Below are positions 57,722-64,000 of a DNA stretch of 64,000 nucleotides, piece by piece (the first letter of the stretch is position 1; every line of letters starts with the position of its first letter). Position numbers and translations under genes: made by a program. The notes below the pieces were generated by a model. The model saw nothing but the letters and a program-made list of their open reading frames with translations. It searched no databases and had not been told where the DNA came from. Source of the DNA: CAYNEI01 sp964396185 (lineage in GTDB: Archaea; Thermoplasmatota; SW-10-69-26); contig CAYNEI010000010.1 in assembly GCA_964396185.1 (NCBI GenBank), positions 16,486-80,485 on the forward strand, written 5' to 3'.

Positions 57722-58798
57722 TCACCGGGGGCCTTTCCACGCACCGGTGAGCACGATGACGGGTTCCTCGTCAGCGTCGAGGGCATCGAGTTCACGGGCC
57801 TGCTCAGCCCCGGCCAGGGCGGCTGCGGAGCTGGGCTCCACCAGCACGCCACGGCGGTGGAGGCGGTCCATGGCCTCCCGGGTGGATCCCTCAGCCACGG
57901 AGAGGGCCGTGCCTCCTGTGGCCTGGATGGCTTGGACCATCTGGTCCAGGCGGGGCGGCTCGGCGATGAGCAGGCCGTCTGCCAGCCGGTTCTCGCCAGC
58001 AGCAGAGGCGTGGTCGAAGGCCCTGGCCACGGGGTCGAACCCGGCAGCCTGGACGGCGATCAAGCGGGGCGCCTCGTCGAGCACGCCACCGGCCACGAGG
58101 CGCTGGAAGCCACGGGCGCAGCCCAGCAACACGCTACCCATAGCACACGGCGTCACCACCACGTCCGGAGCACTGCCGAGTTGGCCAACGAGCTCGTAGG
58201 CCAGCGTCGTGCATCCCTCCACGAAGTGCGGTGGGTAGGTGTGGTTGGCGTAGTACGTACCTGCTTGCTGGGCTGCCTTCGCGGCGGCCTCGGTCACGCC
58301 AGCACGGGGGCCCGGGACCACCTGGACTTCGGCACCGAGCGCCTCCATGCGGGATCGCTTGACCGGGTCGACTGTCTCCGGGCTGAAGATCGTGCACGCC
58401 AGGCCGTGGCGGCCGGCATAGGCAGCCGTGGCAGCACCAGCGTTGCCGCTGGAGTCCTCCACCACGCGCTCGGCCCCGATCGCGCGGGCATGCGCGACGG
58501 TGACCGCAGCGCCCCGGTCCTTGAACGAGCCCGTCGGGTTCGTGTGCTCCAGCTTGAACCGGGCGCCTAGCTCGTCCACCTGAACGAGCGGTGTCTCCCC
58601 CTCCCCCAACGTCCGGAACGCTTCCGGCTCGATAGGCAAGAGGTCCAGGAAGCGCTCGTGACCCCGGCCAGGCTGCTCGAGGGCCTCGGCTGTGACCGCC
58701 GGGCGGGCCTCTGTGAAGTCCAGGGCACCGCCGCAGGGGCAACGGGCCACGCTGGCAGGGTGCTCGGCTTCGCACTGGATGCAGACGAGGGGGGCCAC
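57722..58798 (-). CDS. thrC: Threonine synthase
   Basis: About 358 residues. A short N-terminal zinc-ribbon-like segment (LVCIQCEAEH, ARCPCGGALDF) is followed by the fold-type II PLP domain: FKLEHTNPTGSFKDRGAAV with the PLP lysine, VEDSSGNAGAATAAYAGR, and the glycine-rich MGSVLLGCARGF. PLP phosphate and substrate motifs agree with ThrC rather than threonine dehydratase. It converts O-phosphohomoserine to threonine. I chose GTG 58798 (TTG 58804 is possible). It is divergent from the cyclophilin gene. An open frame opposite the cyclophilin gene extends further but is not coding. Confidence 0.9.
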   Translation of the reverse strand: MAPLVCIQCEAEHPASVARCPCGGALDFTEARPAVTAEALEQPGRGHERFLDLLPIEPEAFRTLGEGETPLVQVDELGARFKLEHTNPTGSFKDRGAAVTVAHARAIGAERVVEDSSGNAGAATAAYAGRHGLACTIFSPETVDPVKRSRMEALGAEVQVVPGPRAGVTEAAAKAAQQAGTYYANHTYPPHFVEGCTTLAYELVGQLGSAPDVVVTPCAMGSVLLGCARGFQRLVAGGVLDEAPRLIAVQAAGFDPVARAFDHASAAGENRLADGLLIAEPPRLDQMVQAIQATGGTALSVAEGSTREAMDRLHRRGVLVEPSSAAALAGAEQARELDALDADEEPVIVLTGAWKGPR

Positions 58799-58854
58799 GG
58801 GCAAGCCAGGCAGGATGGGGGTTTGAAGGCTTCGGGGGTGGATGGGCGCCCCAC

Positions 58855-58863
58855 CCTTTATCA
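58855..58863 (+). promoter_or_regulatory. TATA box of the cyclophilin gene
   Basis: CCTTTATCA is centred 28 nt upstream of ATG 58887, predicting a leaderless transcript. Confidence 0.55.
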
Positions 58864-58886
58864 GGCCGACGCCCCGTGGCCCGACC

Positions 58887-59339
58887 ATGGCCAACCCCAC
58901 CGCTGTCATGGAGACCGACAAGGGCACGCTCAAGATCGAGCTGTTCGCCGATGCCACGCCGAAGACCGTGGAGAACTTCACAAAGCTCGTCAACGACGGG
59001 TTCTACGACGGGCTGCGCTTCCACCGGGTCATCGACGACTTCATGATCCAAGGCGGCTGCCCCCACTCCAAGAAGAAGGGCAACAAGCGCGCCGGCACGG
59101 GCGGGCCCGGCTACCAGATCGACTGCGAGACCGATGCCCCCAAGCAGACCCACAAGCGGGGTTCGCTGAGCATGGCCCACCGCGGTCCCAACACCGGCGG
59201 GAGCCAGTTCTTCATCTGCCACAGCCCCCAGTCGCACCTCGACGGGAAGCACACCGTGTTCGGCGAGGTCGTGGATGGCGACGACGTCATCGATCAGATC
59301 GCCAAGTGGGATCAGCTCAAGAGCGTCACGATCGAGTAG
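58887..59339 (+). CDS. Cyclophilin-type peptidyl-prolyl cis-trans isomerase
   Basis: 150 residues from ATG 58887. The cyclophilin signatures are present: KTVENFTKLVNDGFYDGLRF, HRVIDDFMIQGG, NTGGSQFFICHSPQSHLDGK and HTVFGEVVDGDDVI. The catalytic Arg is in FHRVI. No signal peptide is present, so it is cytoplasmic. It assists folding at proline bonds. The last 85 nt of the gene and the following 16 nt are duplicated 265 bp downstream. Confidence 0.95.
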   Translation: MANPTAVMETDKGTLKIELFADATPKTVENFTKLVNDGFYDGLRFHRVIDDFMIQGGCPHSKKKGNKRAGTGGPGYQIDCETDAPKQTHKRGSLSMAHRGPNTGGSQFFICHSPQSHLDGKHTVFGEVVDGDDVIDQIAKWDQLKSVTIE

Positions 59340-59453
59340 CTCACCGATCGGGACTGCAGGCGCGCAAGCACCGGATAGCACCATCTCAGGCCTCGGGCAT
59401 CCAGCCAGCCGGCTCGGGGCCTGGGTCGCTGGGGACCCGCGGTTTCTTTCCCC

Positions 59454-59512
59454 CAGGGCTTTCTTTGGCGCGGGTCGCCAGGCGGCGAGGCCCCCATCCA
59501 AAGAAAGGGCTG
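59454..59512. repeat. Inverted repeat related to the element at 19019
   Basis: CTTTCTTTGG at 59459-59468 pairs with CCAAAGAAAG at 59498-59507, and the arms extend with two mismatches to CAG...CTG. Inside is a second stem, TCGCC-AGGC-GGCGA. The T-rich/A-rich arms and GC-rich loop match the element at 19019-19068. A similar GGCGAGG(G)CCCCCCAT string follows the gap at 62470. Confidence 0.55.
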
Positions 59513-59519
59513 TAGCGCG

Positions 59520-59620
59520 CCGTGTTCGGCGAAGGGGTCGATGGCGACGACGTCATCGATCAGATCGCGAAGTGGGATCAGCTCAAGAGCGTCACGATCG
59601 AGTAGCTCACCGATCGGGAC
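59520..59620 (+). pseudogene. Duplicated 3' end of the cyclophilin gene
   Basis: This 101-bp segment repeats 59255-59355 with only a few differences (near GAGGTCGTGG versus GAAGGGGTCG, plus one base in AGATCGCCAAG). It carries the last 28 codons, the TAG stop and 16 downstream bases, but has no start. The inverted repeat at 59454 lies between the two copies. The duplicated end forms the stop codon and last residues of the convergent MFS gene. Confidence 0.8.
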
Positions 59621-60722
59621 CACGCCTTGCCAGCGCGAGCCACCAGAGCGCCAGCACGCCGGCGGCTGTGGCGCCCACGCCTGTGGCCAGGAGCTGGACC
59701 CGGTAGCCCCACGTGGCGGTCAGCCCCGTGGCGATCGGCGGGCCCAGGGTCTGCCCGAGGCGCACCATGCTGGTGCGGATGCTCATCGCGCCCCCGCGGT
59801 AGCTGCCAGGCACGAGCTGGCTCACGGCTGCGTCCAGCGACGGCATGACCAGGCCCATGCCAGCGCCGAAGGGGAGGATCGCGATGCCCGCCCACACCGG
59901 CGTGGTGGCCGCACCGAGACCGTAGAGGCCCAGGCCCAGGCAGGTGAAGCCGGCCGCGATGATCCACGGGTTGCCGGCCACCCTGGCCAGGCGTCCGTTG
60001 AGCCCGGAGGCGATGGCCGTGGCCACGGAGGCTACCGAGATCACGAGCCCGATGCCGCTGGCGCTCAAGGCGAAGTCCGCATCCAGCAGGAACGGGAGCC
60101 CCGTGAGCACGCCCCCGTAGAGGAGCACGAAGACCACAAGCGCGGTCCCGTAGAGCATCACGGCCCGCCCGGCCGGCAGTGCGCGTAGGGCGCCTTGCAG
60201 GTAGCCGCCGCCGGCGTGGCGGTCCAGGCGCTCGGGCTCCTCGAGCACCCGCATGGCGAACAAGCCCACTGGGATGCCCACGAGGTAGACCGCGAAGGGC
60301 GCGCGCCAGTCGATGGTGGAGAGCAGCCCGCCGGCCAGGGGGTAGATGCCGGTGCCCACCGAGAGCACCGCACCGTTGATGCCGAGCACGCGGTTGCGCT
60401 CGGTGCCGTCGAAGACGTCGCCCACGAGCGTGATGGCCAGCGTGATCAGCCCGGCGGCAGCACCCCCCTGGACCACGCGCAGCGCCACGGCGGTCCAGAT
60501 GCCTGGGGCCAGCATGACCGCGCTCCCGCTGACGCCGTAGACCAACAGGCTCGGGATGAGCACGACCCGGCGGCCGTACCGGTCGGCCAGGATGCCAGCG
60601 ACGGGGCCGAGCACGATGCCGGGAAGGGTGAACGCGGAGAGCAGCAGGGCGGCCTCGGCCTCGCTGATGCCAAGCCCTGTGCGAACGGCGGGCAGGGCGG
60701 GGCTGATGAGCGAGACGCCCAT
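59607..60722 (-). CDS. MFS transporter (5' end lost in gap)
   Basis: 371 residues are visible, running into the N run at 60723. Eleven or so membrane helices can be seen. The MFS loop motif is GILADRYGRRVVLIPSLLVYG between helices 2 and 3, and GINGAVLSVGTGIYPLAGGLL resembles the antiporter motif of drug-efflux members. The first visible residues (GVSLISPALPAVRTGLGI) correspond to the end of helix 1 in relatives, so a short N-terminus is missing. It probably exports a drug-like compound or metabolite. The C-terminal residues are encoded in the duplicated segment. Confidence 0.85.
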   Translation of the reverse strand: MGVSLISPALPAVRTGLGISEAEAALLLSAFTLPGIVLGPVAGILADRYGRRVVLIPSLLVYGVSGSAVMLAPGIWTAVALRVVQGGAAAGLITLAITLVGDVFDGTERNRVLGINGAVLSVGTGIYPLAGGLLSTIDWRAPFAVYLVGIPVGLFAMRVLEEPERLDRHAGGGYLQGALRALPAGRAVMLYGTALVVFVLLYGGVLTGLPFLLDADFALSASGIGLVISVASVATAIASGLNGRLARVAGNPWIIAAGFTCLGLGLYGLGAATTPVWAGIAILPFGAGMGLVMPSLDAAVSQLVPGSYRGGAMSIRTSMVRLGQTLGPPIATGLTATWGYRVQLLATGVGATAAGVLALWWLALARRGPDR

Positions 60723-60822
60723 NNNNNNNNNNNNNNNNNNNNNNNNNNNNNNNNNNNNNNNNNNNNNNNNNNNNNNNNNNNNNNNNNNNNNNNNNNNNNN
60801 NNNNNNNNNNNNNNNNNNNNNN
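60723..60822. other. Assembly gap (100 N) between the MFS and S15 genes
   Basis: The true sequence between two divergent genes, including both promoters and the MFS start, is missing. Confidence 0.95.
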
Positions 60823-60826
60823 CCCC

Positions 60827-62370
60827 ATGGAACGCTTGAAGATCCTCCTGCTGAGCCTGACCATGCTGACCATCGGCGTGGCTGGCTGCATCGGCACCGA
60901 CGACGACACGCTGGACGAGCAGAGCCTCGATGAGCTCACCGGCGAGGACTTCTCCACCGCTCGCGGCTGGAGCATGCCCACCGACCCGGCCGAGTTCGAG
61001 ATCCTGGACGGGGTCTCGCTCGAGATCGAGAGCTTCGATGGCACCGCCATCTCGCTAGGCATCTTCCGGCCCGACATCGAGGGCTGCGACTGGTCTGACC
61101 AGGAGCAGCCGGAGGCGTGCCAGTTGCCCGTGGTCATGGATGCCGGCCCGTACTGGGGCACCGGCGAGGAGGAGGTCTCGTATCGGCCCCCGATCATCGA
61201 GTGGCTCGTGCCCCGGGGTTACACCGTGGTCCACATGTCCGTTCGCGGCACCGGTGAGTCCGGCGGCTGCATGGAGTTCATGAGCCTCAACGAGCAGCGC
61301 GACGTGGACCACACCGTCACCTGGCTGGCCGAGCAAGCGTGGAGCAACGGCAACGTGGGCATGATGGGCCGCAGCTACGACGGGACCACGCCCTTCATGG
61401 CCGCCGCCCACGGCAACCCGCATCTGAAGACCATCGTGCCCATCAGCGGGGTGTCCAGCGTCCCGGATCTCATGTTCAAGAACGGTACCAGCGAGACCCG
61501 GGGCCCCATCATGCACACGGTCGTCTACTGGGCGCTCTTCGGCATCGGGCCCGAGCCCCCGGAGACGGTGGACAGCCAGCTCTGCCAGGAGACCGCTGAA
61601 GCCCAAGTCGAGGGCCTCGAGGCCTTCGCCACGGGGGATACTAGCAGCGACTACTGGCGTGTGCGCGAGTTCCGCGACCGCATGCTGGAGAGCTACAACG
61701 GGTCCATGTTCGTCGTGCACGGCATGGAGGACTGGAACGTCAACCCGAGCCAGGTCGTCCCCTGGATCCGGGAAGCCAAGGAGGCCGGGATCCCGACGCG
61801 CGCGTGGTTGGGCCAGTGGGCGCACGCCTACCCGGACCGCATCGACGAGCACCGCAACGTGCGCTGGGACTGGGCCCAGGAGACCCTGGAGTGGTTCGAC
61901 TACTACCTCAAGGACGAGGGCGATCAGCCCCCGCTCACCGTGGAGGTGGAGGACAGCCTCTACGTCTGGCACGAGTACGACACCTACCCACCCGCGGACA
62001 TCGCGTGGCAGGAGCTCGAGCTCGCAGCCGATCTCACGCTTGCGCCCAAGGGCGAGGGCAGCGAGGGCACCTTCGTGCTCACTGGGCCCCCGACCGGCCA
62101 AGCGATCAGCGGCGATGTCGGCGGCCAGGGTGGCCCGCACGCCATCTTCACGAGCGAGGTGCTGGACGAGGACGTGCAGATCACGGGTGTGCCCCAGCTC
62201 CACGTCACCGCCAGCTCGCACTCCGCTGAGCCTGGGTGGATCTTCGCCAAGCTCTACGACGTCTTCCCTGACGGCCAGTCGGTGCGCATCGGCTGGGCGG
62301 CCATGAACCTCGCCTACTACGAGGGTGGCAACCAGGACCGAGCGACCTGGCTGCCGGGCCAGGACGTGGA
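60827..62370 (+). CDS. Secreted lipoprotein S15/CocE-type hydrolase (3' end lost in gap)
   Basis: 514 residues are visible. The signal peptide ends in a lipobox VAGC (KILLLSLTMLTIGVAGC), followed by an acidic linker. The alpha/beta hydrolase domain has VVHMSVRGTGESGGCMEF, the nucleophile in GMMGRSYDGTTPF, a likely Asp in GMEDWNVNPSQVV and a likely His in WLGQWAHAYPDRID. The jelly-roll C-terminal domain begins near SLYVWHEYDTYPPADIAW and is cut by the N run at 62371. It is a clear paralogue of the protein encoded at 261-2015. Confidence 0.88.
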
Positions 62371-62470
62371 NNNNNNNNNNNNNNNNNNNNNNNNNNNNNN
62401 NNNNNNNNNNNNNNNNNNNNNNNNNNNNNNNNNNNNNNNNNNNNNNNNNNNNNNNNNNNNNNNNNNNNNN
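62371..62470. other. Assembly gap (100 N) at the 3' end of the S15 gene
   Basis: The end of the hydrolase gene and the spacer before the next gene are missing. An apparent continuous frame through the N run is an artefact. Confidence 0.95.
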
Positions 62471-62472
62471 CT

Positions 62473-62492
62473 GGGGCAAGCTTCTTTGCCCC
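62473..62492. repeat. Hairpin GGGGCAA-GCTTCT-TTGCCCC
   Basis: A 7-bp perfect stem lies immediately after the gap and is followed by CTTCTTGGCGAGGGCCCCCC, similar to part of the inverted repeat at 59454. It may be the edge of a further repeat copy that broke the assembly. Confidence 0.45.
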
Positions 62493-62512
62493 CTTCTTGG
62501 CGAGGGCCCCCC

Positions 62513-64000
62513 ATGGCCAGCCGGAGCCAGACCGGAAGACCCTGGGAGCAGGTGCTGGATCCCATCGCCGAGGGTGCACGCCACGTGCACCGAGCCGCCG
62601 AGACCGCTGGCGCCTTGACCAGCCTCATGCTCGACCAGGACACCATCCAGGATCGACTCACCCTCCAGCTCGCCTGGGACGCCATCGAGGACAAGCACCC
62701 CCGCTGTCCGGATCCTCCAGAGAGCGCCCTCTGGGACGGCCTCGACCACCACACCGCCATCTCGGGGTTGCTCGATGCCGTGGAGGCAGGCGAGGATGGA
62801 CCGCTCACCGAGCTCGCCCTGGGCGTGCTCGAGCGCCTGGCAAGGCCCGAGGACGTCGATCTGATCCTTCCCCGCATCCTGGACGCCGGCCGGATGCCCA
62901 ACCACCCAGCCTACGCGGCGGGCACCACGCTGCTCGAACGGCTGGCAGAGCTGGATCCAGAGGCTGTGCGACCCGTCCACCAGACCCTGTGGAAGAGTGA
63001 GCTCTGGCGGGACCGCTACCGAGCTGCCGGGCTCATCGGCATGACGGGTCGCGGTCAAGCGTTCGTGGAGGACCTGGCCGCGCTACGCGCCCTCATCGAC
63101 GGGGCCTCGGAGCACCAGCTCGCCCAACTGTTCGAGCTCGCGCTACCCAGGTTCCGGGAGCTCGATCAGGCCACCCGGGAAGAGGTGGAGGCCTTGGGCG
63201 AGCTCCTGGACGGCCTGGCCGGAGACCGTGGGGCTCCAAGCGAGATGTGTGGGGAGATCGCTGGTCACGCCGCGAGCATCGCGCGCTCCCTGGCGCGCCG
63301 TGGCGCAGCCCCAAGCGTGGTGGCGAGCCTGCTCGACCCCTTCGGCCACCGAGGGTGCACCTCGGGCGAGCCCGAGCCGTGGCGTGCCTCCATCCTCCAG
63401 GCCTACCTCGACCTCGGCCTCCACGCCCAAGCCATCCGCCCGGCAGAGATCGCCCTGGAGCAGGCAGAGCAGCGCTACGCCGAGACCCCAGGTGGGGAGA
63501 CGGCCAAGGAGCTCTCCTGGGCCCACCGGCGCCTCGCGCTCGCCCAGCGCGGCGCCGAGCAGCTCTACGATGCCCTGGTCCACATCGTCGACGCGATCCA
63601 CTACGGGGAGCGACAGGCCCTCGAGGCCGGCGTCTCGGCCGAACAGGTCAACGCCTACAGCAACCACGTGCGCTGCGAGCTGCTCATCGACGCCGGAGAA
63701 CCGGGCCAGGCGGCAGCCCTGGCAGCCTCCAGCATCGAGGCCCTCGAACAAGCTCACACCACCGACGACCGCTTCGACCCGAGCGCGATCCCGCTGGCTG
63801 TCTCGCGCCTGCTCACCAGCCAAGCACGAGCCGAGGCCGAGTTGGGCCAGCTCGCCCCCGCCAGACACCACTACCAGGCCGCGATCGGCCACCTCAACGA
63901 GGCCGGCGCCAAGAACGACCGGTCGGGTGCCGAGGTGCGCGCGGCAGCCAACGCCGCCCTCTCGAACCTCCAGGGAATTGGCGAACGAGCCGAAGCGTGA
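62513..64000 (+). CDS. Helical-repeat (TPR/HEAT-like) protein
   Basis: 495 residues from ATG 62513, ending exactly at the window edge with TGA. The first two thirds consist of alpha-helical pairs (LTELALGVLERLARPEDVDL, LPRILDAGRMPNHPAYAAG, ALRALIDGASEHQLAQLFEL) like HEAT repeats. The last third has TPR-like pairs (LSWAHRRLALAQRGAEQLYD, ALVHIVDAIHYGERQALEAG, RHHYQAAIGHLNEAG). No signal peptide, membrane helix or catalytic motif is present. It is probably a cytoplasmic scaffold. The family is not recognised. Confidence 0.65.
   Translation: MASRSQTGRPWEQVLDPIAEGARHVHRAAETAGALTSLMLDQDTIQDRLTLQLAWDAIEDKHPRCPDPPESALWDGLDHHTAISGLLDAVEAGEDGPLTELALGVLERLARPEDVDLILPRILDAGRMPNHPAYAAGTTLLERLAELDPEAVRPVHQTLWKSELWRDRYRAAGLIGMTGRGQAFVEDLAALRALIDGASEHQLAQLFELALPRFRELDQATREEVEALGELLDGLAGDRGAPSEMCGEIAGHAASIARSLARRGAAPSVVASLLDPFGHRGCTSGEPEPWRASILQAYLDLGLHAQAIRPAEIALEQAEQRYAETPGGETAKELSWAHRRLALAQRGAEQLYDALVHIVDAIHYGERQALEAGVSAEQVNAYSNHVRCELLIDAGEPGQAAALAASSIEALEQAHTTDDRFDPSAIPLAVSRLLTSQARAEAELGQLAPARHHYQAAIGHLNEAGAKNDRSGAEVRAAANAALSNLQGIGERAEA

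Noticed and set aside
60827..64000. Single 1057-residue protein joining the S15 hydrolase and the helical-repeat protein
   Set aside because: The frame passes through 100 N of unknown length. The second part has its own ATG at 62513, and the two parts belong to unrelated folds.

Overview
The window is high-GC archaeal chromosomal DNA in a scaffold with five 100-base N runs, which look like placeholder gaps. Markers that are archaeal or mostly archaeal include RadA, the Hef helicase/nuclease, NreA with a C-terminal PCNA-interacting peptide, the THUMP methyltransferase TrmG10, a COG2106-type SPOUT methyltransferase, UPF0147, a DUF1931 histone-fold protein, a SerK-like ParB/Srx protein and an A24 preflagellin/prepilin-type peptidase. 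Many start codons lie 24-34 nt downstream of a TATA-like box, so leaderless transcription appears common. I infer a high-GC euryarchaeote, possibly Thermoplasmatota-like, living as an oxygen-exposed heterotroph (two S15-type secreted hydrolases, penicillin acylase, thiolase, ergothioneine genes, PrxQ). The exact lineage cannot be fixed from this sequence alone.

Layout. 0-9 kb: a partial exported protein, a lipoprotein S15 hydrolase, a winged-helix/nucleotidyltransferase pair that may be a toxin-antitoxin module, trmG10 and nreA sharing a divergent promoter region, and a large secreted beta-helix protein. 9-18 kb: a tandem-repeat array around a gap, a transmembrane Ser/Thr kinase, an FHA-winged-helix regulator, a SPOUT methyltransferase, an HhH protein, PrxQ, and a pabB/pabC-like pair. 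18-27.6 kb: two Lrp regulators, glutamine synthetase, a cluster of exported beta-sandwich proteins with membrane anchors, PhzF and thiolase. 27.6-35.3 kb: penicillin acylase, thioredoxin with a zinc ribbon, an ArsR-like regulator, a DUF4383 protein, a divergent ABC ATPase/FtsX permease pair, a stand-alone RAM protein, and a ThiI-like PP-loop protein lacking THUMP.

35-48 kb: nrdR directly followed by a B12-type ribonucleotide reductase whose active-site motif is split by a homing-endonuclease intein. Next come two unusual hairpin arrays, a perfect 20-bp inverted repeat, a TraB-like remnant, SerK-like and RPA-like fragments on either side of a gap, radA, DUF1931, UPF0147, an acyltransferase and hef. 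This stretch is rich in DNA replication and repair genes. 46-64 kb: exported NEW3 and PKD proteins, prepilin peptidase, an SDF-family symporter, a GNAT enzyme, a sensor kinase, egtB-egtD, threonine synthase, cyclophilin (with a duplicated 3' end), an MFS transporter, a second S15 lipoprotein and a helical-repeat protein.

The most unusual content is non-coding. The hairpins at 42666-42801 and 39648-39936 share purine-rich GA linkers, small loops and the tail GAGTCGCGG, while their stem sequences differ but remain paired. This suggests selection on structure. Several other inverted-repeat families occur, mainly near gene ends and gaps.
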